Origin: Polyangiaceae bacterium
GTDB taxonomy: Bacteria; Myxococcota_A; Polyangia; Polyangiales; Polyangiaceae
Assembly: GCA_025937785.1 (NCBI GenBank)
Contig: JAICQQ010000040.1
Span: 1-48,156, forward strand
DNA length: 48,156 nucleotides
Reading direction: 5' to 3'
Of the stretch, positions 1 to 8,086 are shown piece after piece. The number at the start of each line of letters is the position of its first letter. Position 1 is the stretch's first letter. The translations under genes were made by a program, and so were the position numbers. A model generated the notes under the pieces. It did not search any database. It saw nothing but the letters and a program-made list of their open reading frames with translations, and was not told the DNA's origin.

Positions 1-243
1 AACTCGTATCCGACCTTTGAAGTTACCGCCAACGAGCCTGTGGACGTTCACGAAACTCGGATGGGCGGGACCCTATTTGCGGAGTATCGCGTGACGAGCA
101 TCGTCGGTATCAACGCAACCTTCCACGCCGATCGGAACATTGGCGGCGGCGACAATCCCATCCCGATAGCGCCGCCGGACGACGTGGATGACCTGGACTA
201 CACGCGCTACCAGGCGTACTTGGGCGCGCGCGTCTTTTGGTGA
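1..243 (+). CDS. 3' end of an outer-membrane beta-barrel protein (5' end outside window)
   Basis: An open frame runs from the first base to a TGA at 241-243, giving the last 80 residues of a protein that begins upstream. The fragment shows alternating polar and hydrophobic strands and ends in an aromatic residue (...YLGARVFW), the usual C-terminal signal for insertion of an outer-membrane barrel. It lies 72 bases upstream of an OPX exporter on the same strand. In myxobacterial polysaccharide pathways short OPX proteins work with a separate barrel (Wzp/EpsX-type), so this may be the outer-membrane channel of the same export system. That role is inferred from position and the C-terminal signature; too little sequence is present to name the family. 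Confidence 0.6.
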   Translation, partial: NSYPTFEVTANEPVDVHETRMGGTLFAEYRVTSIVGINATFHADRNIGGGDNPIPIAPPDDVDDLDYTRYQAYLGARVFW

Positions 244-315
244 TCTCGGTGCAAGTCAGGCCCGGGTCGCGCGAGTTGGTTGCCGTGCGATTGGGTTCGG
301 GGTAGGTCTTCCTGA

Positions 316-936
316 ATGTCACGCGTGACACGCGCCAGGTGCGCTTTGACCTTGGCCCTTGGGTTCTTGGGCTTACCTACCGTGCCTGGGTGTGCGTCGA
401 GTCCCCCCCCGTCCCAGCTGCCGCTTTCGCCGGCCGCCGAGCGCACGACGCTCGCACCGGGTGACGTCTTCCAGCTCAAGATCGTGGGCGAGAAAGATCT
501 ACCCGAGGAGTACCAGGTGGCCTCCGATGGTACGGTCGACTTGCCCTACATCCACACGCTCGAGGTCACCGGGCTCGAACCGCAGGAGGTGGCCCGGCTC
601 ATTCGCACGCGGCTGATCGAGGGAAAGATCCTGTCCGATCCGGCGGTCGTCGTCTCGGTGAAGGAATACGTGAGCAAGCGCATCACGTTGCTCGGCGAGG
701 TGCAGAAGCCCGGCAGCCTGCCGGTTTCCCCGGGCCTCACACTGATCCAAGCGGTCTCGATGGCAGGCGGTTTGACATCCATCGCCAACAAAGAGCAGGT
801 TCGGCTGACGCGTATGGGGAAGAACGGCACGACGAACACGGTCGTGCTCGATATTGGTGCCATCACGGAAGGCAACGCGCCCGACATCCCGCTGCAGCCC
901 GGCGATCGCATCTACGTGAAGGAACGGATCTTCTGA
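316..936 (+). CDS. Polysaccharide biosynthesis/export (OPX) lipoprotein, Wza/EpsY-like, short form
   Basis: The 206-residue protein starts with a signal peptide and a lipobox-like VPGC (Cys about residue 26). It has a Poly_export domain at about 45-120 (APGDVFQLKIVGEKDL, then a VASDGTVDLPY segment) and an SLBB-type ligand-binding domain at about 125-200 (RITLLGEVQKPGSL, PGLTLIQAVSMAGG, PLQPGDRIYV). OPX proteins carry capsular or exopolysaccharide from the periplasm to the surface. Classical Wza is about 380 residues and has a C-terminal amphipathic helix that spans the outer membrane. This protein ends right after the SLBB domain, so it should need a separate pore, plausibly the barrel encoded just upstream. 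No polymerase, flippase or copolymerase gene is visible here, so the substrate is unknown. Confidence 0.88.
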   Translation: MSRVTRARCALTLALGFLGLPTVPGCASSPPPSQLPLSPAAERTTLAPGDVFQLKIVGEKDLPEEYQVASDGTVDLPYIHTLEVTGLEPQEVARLIRTRLIEGKILSDPAVVVSVKEYVSKRITLLGEVQKPGSLPVSPGLTLIQAVSMAGGLTSIANKEQVRLTRMGKNGTTNTVVLDIGAITEGNAPDIPLQPGDRIYVKERIF

Positions 937-943
937 CACCCGC

Positions 944-2053
944 TCATTCGCTCGGGCTCGTCACACGCAAGACGAGGAGCGAACGAAGTTGCGGTGCGCC
1001 GAGTCCTACGAAATGGCCCGTGTCATGGGCGCTGGGGTCGCCGCCGAACGTCCGTGAAGAGAGCGGCAGCCCGCCGCCTGCACTCACCAAGAGCGAGTAT
1101 ATTTTCGACCAGTAGAGCGAGACGCTGAGGGCCCATTCAGCGGGTATCCACCGGGCGTGCGCGCCGTCGGGGGTCGCCGGTGGGCTTTCTAGACCGGGCA
1201 ACGCCGTTGCCTCGGCGGCGACGAACAGCGTCTCGCGCACGACTTCGACGGACGTACCGACGGCGGCGCTCAACTGGTCCCCGTAGCGGACGTCAGCGAG
1301 CGTCACGCTGGGGCGCAGGCGGAGCCCCAGGTCGGCGCTGGCGTTGAACCTGCCAGCCTGCCACTGAAAGGTCAACGCTGGAGCCAGCACGGCGCCGGGC
1401 TCACTCGCGAAGCTCTCAGGGTCGCCCAGCGGCAAGCTGAAATCGCTCCGCAGTTTCAGCGCGTAGGGCCGCCCTGGCGGGAGGGACGCGAGCAGCGTGT
1501 ACCCGATCCCGAACAGCGGATCGCGAATCGCGCTCGACGCCAAGCTCGGCCCCGAGTGCGAACGCGAACGCACCGCTCCTATTCCGCTGCCCTCTTGATG
1601 TGTCACGAGCCGCAGCACCGAGGTGAACTCGAAGCCGGAACCTAGACCTGCGGCGAACAGCGCCTGGGTGTCGATGATGTGCTCGACCAAGGGTACGGAT
1701 CGCCCTTCAGAGTCGGGGGAGGGAGCCTCGAGCACGAGCGGGTCTTGCTGATAAATGCCCGCGAGCGCCAGCGAGAGCCTTCCTGTATCGAGCACCTCGG
1801 CTCTGGGGATCGTCGCGAATCGGGAGGGCCCGGCCGCCAGCCATTGTTGGTTCGACGGGACGCAAGAAGAAAGCGGATGCGGCTCACAGTGGGACGCTGC
1901 GGCGGGGCTCGGAGCGAGGCTCAGGCCGAGCCACCCCAGCACCGCCCAGCCTCGGCGGGGCGGTGACGGAGCGAGTTCCGAGCGTTCATTCGGGGGCTGC
2001 AGCCGGTGAGGAGCCACGTCGCGCGATACTAACCGCGAGAGCGGGCGCCTCAC
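944..2053 (-). CDS. Outer-membrane beta-barrel protein of unknown function
   Basis: Up to 369 residues from a GTG at 2053. A hydrophobic signal segment (GWAVLGWLGLSLAPSPAAAS) sits at about 35-54, so the true start may be an internal GTG such as 2017. The mature part is a run of short amphipathic strands (for example GFEFTSVLRLV, FNASADLGLRL, YSLLVSAGGGL) separated by Gly/Pro/Asp turns, as in the N-terminal barrel of large myxobacterial OmpA-type proteins, but no OmpA peptidoglycan-binding domain or Asp-rich linker follows. It converges on the OPX gene with only 7 bases between the two stop codons. Function unknown; outer-membrane location is inferred from the strand pattern. Confidence 0.7.
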   Translation of the reverse strand: MRRPLSRLVSRDVAPHRLQPPNERSELAPSPPRRGWAVLGWLGLSLAPSPAAASHCEPHPLSSCVPSNQQWLAAGPSRFATIPRAEVLDTGRLSLALAGIYQQDPLVLEAPSPDSEGRSVPLVEHIIDTQALFAAGLGSGFEFTSVLRLVTHQEGSGIGAVRSRSHSGPSLASSAIRDPLFGIGYTLLASLPPGRPYALKLRSDFSLPLGDPESFASEPGAVLAPALTFQWQAGRFNASADLGLRLRPSVTLADVRYGDQLSAAVGTSVEVVRETLFVAAEATALPGLESPPATPDGAHARWIPAEWALSVSLYWSKIYSLLVSAGGGLPLSSRTFGGDPSAHDTGHFVGLGAPQLRSLLVLRVTSPSE

Positions 2054-2140
2054 AAAGTCCGAGGTGTCCCGAGCATCACGGCGCTGTGGTATGCCTCGGA
2101 GCAGTTCTCGGCTCCCGAGCCAGACTCAGCCTTCCGCGCC

Positions 2141-2770
2141 ATGACTCGCACCATTTCTTCGCACGCCCCGCTGCTGCTCGGCTCTCAATCGCCGCGGCGC
2201 CGTCAGATCCTCGAAGAGCTCGGGATCCCCGTCGTCGTTCGGGCCGCCGCCATCGACGAGAGCGTAGTCGCGGGCGAGGCGATCGACGCGTATCTGGCCC
2301 GCGTCGTGGAAGCGAAGTTATGGGCGGCCGTCGCTCAGATTGGAACGCTGACGCCCGCTGCGGCCCTGGCGGCTGACACCGTGGTGGTGCTCGACGGTGA
2401 GATCTTGGGCAAGCCGGAGGATACTCGCGACGCCGTGCGCTTGCTCCGCAGGCTGGCGGGGCGCGTACACACCGTCCTCACACGTTTTGCCATCCTGGAC
2501 CTGGATCGTGGCGAGGCACCCGTGTGCGCCCGGACGGTCGAGTCTCGCGTGCAGATGCGCCACGCCTCGGGAGGCGAACTCGAGCGTTACGCCGCGACGG
2601 GTGAAGGGCTGGACAAAGCCGGCGCGTACGCGGTGCAGGGCTGCGGCGCGTTCTTGGTGGAACGCATCGATGGATCCCCGAGCAACGTGATTGGGCTCCC
2701 CGCGTGTGAGGTCGTCGTCGAGCTCACACGGGCTAAGCTCGTCGATGCCTTTCCCTTGGTTCATCAGTGA
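2141..2770 (+). CDS. maf: Maf-like nucleoside triphosphate pyrophosphatase
   Basis: A 209-residue protein of normal length for the Maf/Ham1-fold family, which hydrolyses dTTP/UTP or modified nucleotides to the monophosphate and pyrophosphate and so keeps unwanted nucleotides out of nucleic acids. Visible family signatures are LGSQSPRRRQIL at about residues 13-24, AADTVVVLDGEILGKP at about 78-93, the KAGAYAVQG segment around 160-168 and GSPSNVIGLP near 178-187. The pattern fits the YhdE-type dTTP/UTP branch, but substrate choice cannot be decided by eye. Its stop codon overlaps the GTG start of the next gene (GTGA), implying translational coupling to the glycosyltransferase. Confidence 0.92.
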   Translation: MTRTISSHAPLLLGSQSPRRRQILEELGIPVVVRAAAIDESVVAGEAIDAYLARVVEAKLWAAVAQIGTLTPAAALAADTVVVLDGEILGKPEDTRDAVRLLRRLAGRVHTVLTRFAILDLDRGEAPVCARTVESRVQMRHASGGELERYAATGEGLDKAGAYAVQGCGAFLVERIDGSPSNVIGLPACEVVVELTRAKLVDAFPLVHQ

Positions 2771-4236
2771 CCGACTTCGCGCGCTGGGTATCACGAGTTC
2801 GCTCGCCCATCGAACGCTTGCTGCCGGGCTCGGCGCGTTGGTTCGACGCGCTGGTGCTCGGCTCGGTGGGACTCGGTTTGCGGCTCATAACCGTATTCTG
2901 GGCTGCCTCGCGCTTTCCCCCGGCTGCCGACGGGACGTTCTACGACACCGTCGCGCGGCGCATCGCCGCGGGCGAGGGCTACACGTGGCTGTGGCCGGAT
3001 GGCGCCGTCACGTACGCCGCGCACTACCCGGTCGGGTATCCGGCACTGATAGCTGCGCTTTATGCGGTGTTTGGCCCGAGCCCCGCAGTCGCGATGCTGT
3101 TCAACGCTGCGCTGGGCGCGGGCGCGGTCGTCGCGACGTATTGGCTGGGGGCCGAGTTTTGCGCGCGTCGCTGGGCGTGTGCCGGCGCGTTGCTGACCGC
3201 GGTGCATCCGAGTCTGGTGCTGTATACGCCGGCGATCATGACCGAAGGCGTCACCGCGGCGCTGTACGTGATTGCCACCTGGGTTGCCTGCCGCTGGGCA
3301 CGCGCGGCCGGGCTCGGTTGGGGATGGCTGCTCGGGCTCATCCTGGGCGCCACGCTGCTCGTGCGACCTCAGTCGTTGTTGCTCGTGCCGGTGCTGGGGG
3401 TGGTCGCTGCCTATGGAAATCGCGGTCCTGATCGGGCTCGACCGCGCGCAGAGCGGATCCTTTCGAGCTTCTGGTTTCGGGCCGTCATGGTGACGGGGGT
3501 CGCGCTCGCTGTGTGCGCGCCGTGGACGGCGAGGAACTGCCAGCGCATGGGCCGCTGCGTGCTCGTGAGCGCCAACGGTGGCTGGAACCTGCTGATCGGG
3601 ACTGCGGAGCAAGCCAAAGGTGCCTGGATCGCGCTCACGGACATGGGCGTGCCCGTCGAGTGTCGCGAGGTGTTCGAAGAGGCCCGGAAAGACGCTTGCT
3701 TCGGCGACGCTGCGCTGCGACGCATCGTCGAGCGTCCCGGGGCTTGGCTGGCGCTCGTCCCGAGCAAATGGGGTGCGACCTTCGATTACCCTGCAGCACC
3801 TGCCCACTACTTGCGCATGTCGAACCCGACGTTGTTCAGTCACGCTGACGAGCAGCAGCTCGTGGTGCTCGAAACCGTCTTCAGCCGTTGCTTGCTGGCC
3901 CTGGCTTTGCTGGGGTTCGCGCGGCTTCCGGGGCCGGCGCGCCGCATCCGCGGCCTGCTCGGCGTGTTCGGAATCGCTAGTCTGGCGTCGCCCTTTGCCT
4001 GGCCGGCGGTGCTGTGCCTGCTCGCGCTCGGCCTGCTTCAGTGGCGTGCGCTGACCGCGGCGCGACCGCTCGCCGTCGCGCTCTCGGCCTTGGCGCTCAC
4101 CGCACTTATACATGCGGTGTTTTTCGGTGCTGGTCGCTACGCGCTCGTGGGTGGCTATCTGGCCGGGCTTCTGGCCATGGCTGGGTCTGCGACACGCGGC
4201 CACCCGGCGCCGCCCTCCACGAAAGTCGCGGTTTGA
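2767..4236 (+). CDS. GT-C type membrane glycosyltransferase (GT39/ArnT-like)
   Basis: The 489-residue polytopic protein has about ten hydrophobic segments. After the first there is an acidic loop (AADGTFYDTVARRIAAGEGY) and then HYPVGYPALIA, the layout of GT-C enzymes that use polyprenyl-phosphate-linked sugars, where the first periplasmic loop carries catalytic Asp residues. A soluble insert at about 270-350 contains Cys and Trp residues and is followed by further membrane helices. The protein probably adds a sugar to a lipid or protein on the periplasmic side of the inner membrane; donor and acceptor are unknown. The GTG start overlaps the maf stop by four bases. A plain 'hypothetical membrane protein' would be the cautious alternative. 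Confidence 0.78.
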   Translation: MTDFARWVSRVRSPIERLLPGSARWFDALVLGSVGLGLRLITVFWAASRFPPAADGTFYDTVARRIAAGEGYTWLWPDGAVTYAAHYPVGYPALIAALYAVFGPSPAVAMLFNAALGAGAVVATYWLGAEFCARRWACAGALLTAVHPSLVLYTPAIMTEGVTAALYVIATWVACRWARAAGLGWGWLLGLILGATLLVRPQSLLLVPVLGVVAAYGNRGPDRARPRAERILSSFWFRAVMVTGVALAVCAPWTARNCQRMGRCVLVSANGGWNLLIGTAEQAKGAWIALTDMGVPVECREVFEEARKDACFGDAALRRIVERPGAWLALVPSKWGATFDYPAAPAHYLRMSNPTLFSHADEQQLVVLETVFSRCLLALALLGFARLPGPARRIRGLLGVFGIASLASPFAWPAVLCLLALGLLQWRALTAARPLAVALSALALTALIHAVFFGAGRYALVGGYLAGLLAMAGSATRGHPAPPSTKVAV

Positions 4237-4278
4237 CCCACGGCGGGGGAGTGGACCGCGGCCGCGCGAAATGCGTTT

Positions 4279-4308
4279 TTGACAGGCCACCGCGCGTCGA
4301 GTGATACT
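4279..4308 (+). promoter_or_regulatory. Sigma70-type promoter for the 87-residue gene and rluD
   Basis: A perfect -35 TTGACA at 4279-4284 is followed after 18 bases by GATACT at 4303-4308 (four of six matches to TATAAT). Transcription would begin near 4315, about 20 bases before the ATG at 4335, and an AAAAGGAGA ribosome-binding stretch lies at about 4316-4324. The site is in the 98-base gap after the glycosyltransferase gene. Confidence 0.55.
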
Positions 4309-4334
4309 AGCGTGGAAAAGGAGACGCACTTGAG

Positions 4335-4598
4335 ATGCCTTTGATCGAAACAGAAGAGGCGGCGCGAAGGCTTGCGCGTGCCATCGCCAGCGATCTCTCG
4401 TTGTACAACGAAGAGAAGATCGTGCGTGGAATCGAGGGTGACTGTCTGTTCGAGGAACTCGAGGAAGAAATCGAGGAGGGGCGTGCCCTCTACAAGAGTC
4501 GTGTGGCTCCTGACCTGTACCAGCGAAACTTCTACGATCGTGCCTTGGTCGACATTTTGGTGAAGTCCAAGGGGCACATCAAGAGCACCATCTGGTAG
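4335..4598 (+). CDS. Small acidic helical protein of unknown function
   Basis: An 87-residue protein, mostly predicted helix, with an acidic centre (FEELEEEIEEGRALY) and the rest balanced by Arg/Lys; it ends in GHIKSTIW. There is no signal peptide or membrane segment, so it is probably cytoplasmic. It is preceded by a good promoter and a purine-rich ribosome-binding site and followed after 16 bases by an rluD-type gene on the same strand, so the two are likely co-transcribed. I do not recognise the family. The well-formed initiation region and codon use support a real, expressed gene. Confidence 0.8.
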   Translation: MPLIETEEAARRLARAIASDLSLYNEEKIVRGIEGDCLFEELEEEIEEGRALYKSRVAPDLYQRNFYDRALVDILVKSKGHIKSTIW

Positions 4599-4614
4599 TG
4601 CCGAGCGCGTCGGC

Positions 4615-5592
4615 ATGACGGAGCGCGCTGTCACCCCGGAGCGCTTCGTCGTCGGCGAAGAGCACGCTGGCGCGCGACTCGACAAGGCGCTGGCGGCGTT
4701 GATGCCCAGCGTATCGCGATCGGTCGTACAACGCTGGATTGGAGAAGACCGCGTCACGGTCAACGGCCGGGCACGACGCGCCAAGGACTCTGTTGCAGTA
4801 GGGGACGTGATCGAGACCCAGCCGGGTCCCCCGCCGCCGAGCGCCGCGATCCCGGACGCGAGCGTGCGCGTTCCGCTGGTCTACGAAGACGCCGATCTGG
4901 TCGTTGTGGACAAGCCTGCGGGCATGGTGGTCCACCCGGGGCGCGGTCATCACAGCGGGACCCTGGTGAATGGACTCTTGGCGCTGGCTGGCTTTGGTTT
5001 GCCGCCGTCCGATCCGCGTGATCCGGATGGCAGTTTACGCCCTGGGATCGTGCACCGAATCGACAAGGATACTTCCGGGCTCTTGGTCGTCGCCAAGACG
5101 GCGTTGGCGCGCGAAGGGCTCAAAAAGCAACTCGCGGACCATTCCGTCGAGCGCGCCTATCGTGCCCTCACGCAGGGGGTTCCAACAGCGGGACGGATCC
5201 AGACGCTGCATGCTCGCCATCCTCGCTCGCGGCTCAAATTCACGGCGGCGGCCACGCGCGGGCGCCAGGCCATCACGCACGTCGCCGTGGTGGAAGTGCT
5301 GGCGGCGGGGCGCGCCGCGTTGGTCGAGTGCCGGCTCGAAACAGGTAGAACCCACCAAATCCGCGTGCACTTGGCCGAAACTCTGGCGCGCCCGCTGCTT
5401 GCCGACTCAGTCTATGGGCAGCCGTCGGGCCACCCCGACCTGCGCCGCGTCGAAGAAGCCTTGGGTCGGCAGGCGCTACACGCAGGTGTGCTCGGATTCC
5501 TGCACCCTCGCTCTGGCGAGCGGCTGCGCTTCGAAGCGCCGCTCCCGCCCGACATGCAGCAGGCCCTATCCTCGCTACGCGCGCTTTCCTAA
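4615..5592 (+). CDS. rluD: RluD-type 23S rRNA pseudouridine synthase
   Basis: A 325-residue protein with an N-terminal S4 RNA-binding domain (about 15-75: GARLDKALAALM, SRSVVQRWIGEDRVTVNG) and an RluA-family catalytic domain from about residue 90. The signature HRIDKDTSGLLVVAK places the catalytic aspartate at D150. Other family features are VVDKPAGMVVHPGRGH near 100 and the C-terminal ETGRTHQIRVHLA near 242-254. The enzyme isomerises uridine to pseudouridine in large-subunit rRNA (RluD acts on helix 69). Specificity within the RluA/C/D group is assigned from the S4 domain and length; RluC would be the main alternative. Confidence 0.88.
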   Translation: MTERAVTPERFVVGEEHAGARLDKALAALMPSVSRSVVQRWIGEDRVTVNGRARRAKDSVAVGDVIETQPGPPPPSAAIPDASVRVPLVYEDADLVVVDKPAGMVVHPGRGHHSGTLVNGLLALAGFGLPPSDPRDPDGSLRPGIVHRIDKDTSGLLVVAKTALAREGLKKQLADHSVERAYRALTQGVPTAGRIQTLHARHPRSRLKFTAAATRGRQAITHVAVVEVLAAGRAALVECRLETGRTHQIRVHLAETLARPLLADSVYGQPSGHPDLRRVEEALGRQALHAGVLGFLHPRSGERLRFEAPLPPDMQQALSSLRALS

Positions 5593-5657
5593 CCGCTCGC
5601 GCAGGCCGGATGATTCATCACATCGCGGTCGAACCGTAGAATCGCAGTCCGATCGGG

Positions 5658-6659
5658 TCAGAGTTTGAGGCGATCGCCGAAGCGGGCCTTGAGCTTGCTT
5701 TCCGCGGCGGTGCCCACGTCGTTGCCGGAGAGCTCGAGGGATTCGAGCGCCTCGAGCGTGGTCGATTGGGCGATGGCGAGCGCGCCCTTGCTACCGATGC
5801 CATTGGCGCCCAGATCGAGCAACGTGAGGCTCGTCAGGTGCGGCGACCCAGCGAGGGCCACGGCTCCTGCATCGCCCACGGAGTTGCCGGAGAGCGCCAG
5901 CACGGTGAGTGATTTCATGGCCTGGGAAGCTGCCAGGGCTTCGGCGCCCTCGGTACCGACTTCGCAGCCGAGCAGGAACAAGAACTTGAGGTCGCCGAAG
6001 GCCACGTTCGCGAGCGCGCGAGCGCCGCCGGGCTGGATCGCGTTCATGGTGAGATCGAGCGACGAGAGGCCCGCGAGCAGGGACCCGTTTCCCAGCGCTT
6101 TCACCCCGGCGCCCGTGATGCCGTTGCCGCTTAGGTTGAGGGATTTCAGACGCAGCTTGGTGTTGGCGAGCGCGCGAGCACCGGCGTCCCCGATGTCGTT
6201 GCCTCCCAGGTCGAGCTCCTGCAGGTCGTCGAGCCCGCGGGCGCGCGCCAGCGTCTCCGCGCCGCGCGGACCGAGGTCGTTGTCGCTGACGTCGAGTGCG
6301 AGCAGCTGACCAGTGGCCGTGGACTCAGCCAGCAAGCCGGCGAGGTCGGGTCCGAGCGCGAGGCCCGAGACTCGCAAGTGTGTCACGCCGGCGAGCGCGT
6401 CTTTGGTCAAACGCGCTTTCAGCTCATCGAGTGAATCGACCGCCTCGATCTCGAGGGCCTTTTTGTCGGTGCTCAACCAGACCGCGTCGGTAGATGCTTC
6501 GGCAAGCCCCATCGGAGCGCTGGTCGGTGCTGCGGTGGACTCTGCTGCGGGAGTGGCTGGAGTGGCGGGGCCGCCACAGTGGATGCCGAAGAGCAGCGTC
6601 AGCATTGCGATCGAACACCGAAGTGCGATCGAGAACCGAGTGGCGAGCTCGCGGGTCAT
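5658..6659 (-). CDS. Leucine-rich-repeat lipoprotein (ribonuclease-inhibitor type repeats)
   Basis: The 333-residue protein has a signal peptide ending in FGIHC (Cys about residue 28), so it is probably lipidated, followed by a Pro/Ala/Thr linker. From about residue 75 to the end it carries about eight repeats of roughly 26-30 residues of the form LxxLDLSxNxIGxxGAxALA (for example LQELDLGGNDIGDAGARALA and LTLLDLGANGIGSKGALAIA). This spacing is the ribonuclease-inhibitor-like LRR class, common in eukaryotes and in some myxobacteria. Such solenoids bind proteins; the ligand here is unknown. The gene is last in a same-strand group with the flippase-like gene 58 bases upstream. Confidence 0.88.
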   Translation of the reverse strand: MTRELATRFSIALRCSIAMLTLLFGIHCGGPATPATPAAESTAAPTSAPMGLAEASTDAVWLSTDKKALEIEAVDSLDELKARLTKDALAGVTHLRVSGLALGPDLAGLLAESTATGQLLALDVSDNDLGPRGAETLARARGLDDLQELDLGGNDIGDAGARALANTKLRLKSLNLSGNGITGAGVKALGNGSLLAGLSSLDLTMNAIQPGGARALANVAFGDLKFLFLLGCEVGTEGAEALAASQAMKSLTVLALSGNSVGDAGAVALAGSPHLTSLTLLDLGANGIGSKGALAIAQSTTLEALESLELSGNDVGTAAESKLKARFGDRLKL

Positions 6660-6717
6660 AGACTCCGAGTGTCGGTGTTCGGTTGGTGCAGATCAAGCGC
6701 AGTCAGCGCGCGGCGGC

Positions 6718-7692
6718 TCAGGCCGATTTCACCGCGGCCGACTCGCGCAACAGGGAAGGGTAACGTCGCTTCAGGAGCGAGAGTGCAATGAACCCGACCA
6801 CGACGGCCCACCACAAGGTCGCGATTCGGGTCATGAGCATGGAAGCAGTGGCGACGCCGTCGGGTGCGTGGCCCACACGGACGAGCTGTTCCTGAATCAG
6901 TGCTTCCGCGACGCCGAGACCGCCCGGCACGGGTATCAACGCCCCTGCCAGCGTCGCGGTGGCGTAGAAGAAGATGCACAGCGGCAGCGAAATGGCGATG
7001 CCGAACCCGGAAATGATCAGATACAGAGCGACCCCTTCCGCGCCCCAACCGATCGTCGACAGCAATGCCGGTAGTAAAAGCGCGCTCGGGCGGGCTACGA
7101 TCCTGAGGCTGTGCCACGCCTGTTCGAGCTTCGGTGCGATCCTGCCTATCCAGCCTGCGCGCCCGTGCATCCAGCGAAGACCCACGAGCACAGGCGTTTG
7201 CCAGAGCAACACCCCCAAGAACATCAGCACCACACTGGCGCCCGCGAACGCCCAGGGAAGTCCGTCAGGAAACCCGGCGCTGCCGACCACGATCAGCACG
7301 ACGATGCCGATGACGTCCGTCAAGCGCTCCGCGACCACGATGGGCGCCGTAACGAGCACCGGGACTTTGTGCGTATCGAACAGCACGGCGCTCTTGAACA
7401 CCTCGCCCACCTTGCCCGGCGTGATGGTGAGCACGAACCCCGACAGGAACACGAGTAGACTTTCGGTCTTGGGTACGTCGCGCACCCGGAGCTGAGCGAG
7501 GTAGTACTCCCACTTGAGGAAGCGAAGAAAGTAGTTGAAACACGCCAGGCAGAGCGCTGCCACGAAGGCCAGCCAGCGGAAGTCCTGTAAGCTTTCCCGC
7601 AACGCACCATACCCGGCGTACATGACGAACGCCCCGTACACGAGCACGCCGAACAAAAGGCCGTAGAGCAGGCGTCGGAGGAATGGGGTCAT
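6718..7692 (-). CDS. Lysylphosphatidylglycerol synthase-type integral membrane protein (UPF0104/AglD-like)
   Basis: Starting at the ATG at 7690-7692 the protein has 324 residues and about eight hydrophobic segments. The family is recognised from FRWLAFVAALCLACFNYFLR, ITPGKVGEVFKSAVL, the central VVAERLTDVIGIVVL and the late IPVPGGLGVAEALI motif. It is the membrane (flippase-like) half of MprF-type proteins without the soluble aminoacyl-transferase domain. Members are thought to move or modify lipid-linked material across the inner membrane, but the exact role is unsettled. The start overlaps the stop of the preceding 80-residue membrane protein by four bases (ATGA), which fixes this start and shows translational coupling. 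Longer in-frame extension to 7785 would read through that upstream gene and is not credible. Confidence 0.85.
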   Translation of the reverse strand: MTPFLRRLLYGLLFGVLVYGAFVMYAGYGALRESLQDFRWLAFVAALCLACFNYFLRFLKWEYYLAQLRVRDVPKTESLLVFLSGFVLTITPGKVGEVFKSAVLFDTHKVPVLVTAPIVVAERLTDVIGIVVLIVVGSAGFPDGLPWAFAGASVVLMFLGVLLWQTPVLVGLRWMHGRAGWIGRIAPKLEQAWHSLRIVARPSALLLPALLSTIGWGAEGVALYLIISGFGIAISLPLCIFFYATATLAGALIPVPGGLGVAEALIQEQLVRVGHAPDGVATASMLMTRIATLWWAVVVGFIALSLLKRRYPSLLRESAAVKSA

Positions 7693-7931
7693 CGTTTGCG
7701 CGAGCGGTGATAGCGCGTCGCGAGGTGTACGACACCCAGGGCAACGATGAGTCCGCCAAATACTGCGATACCCCAGTCGGGCCACGCGTACTTGCCGCGC
7801 GCGAGGCCGGGGTCGGGTCTCTCTTCCACCCAGTACCCTGCTTGCGGGGCGCTGGCACTAGGCGTCGCCGGAGCGCCCGAACCGACTGCAGAGGCCTCAG
7901 CCACGGGTTCGGATTTCTCGTCGGCCGGCAT
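7689..7931 (-). CDS. Small single-pass membrane protein
   Basis: An 80-residue protein with an Ala/Pro/Ser-rich N-terminal half, a WVEERPDPGLARGKYAWPDW segment and one C-terminal transmembrane helix (WGIAVFGGLIVALGVVHLA) followed by a basic tail RYHRSRKR. The orientation (basic tail inside) suggests the N-terminal part is periplasmic. It overlaps the start of the flippase-like gene by four bases, so it probably acts with it, for example as an accessory subunit. I do not recognise a family. Confidence 0.72.
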   Translation of the reverse strand: MPADEKSEPVAEASAVGSGAPATPSASAPQAGYWVEERPDPGLARGKYAWPDWGIAVFGGLIVALGVVHLATRYHRSRKR

Positions 7932-8086
7932 GGGTCATGGACATTCTTCATCAGCCGGATGAAGCCGGCCTTCCTTTCGCGCTTTTTTCGGACCGGCACA
8001 AGTGCTTTTGTTCCCCGGGTATTTCTCCGGGGGCGCGGAGTGCTAGGCTGGCGGCGACCCGTTACATCCGTTTAGGTTACCCGACA

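Noticed and set aside
2791..4329. 512-codon open frame on the minus strand
   Set aside because: It is the shadow of the GT-C glycosyltransferase gene; its product is Arg/Gln/His-rich with no family features, while the plus-strand frame has clear membrane helices.
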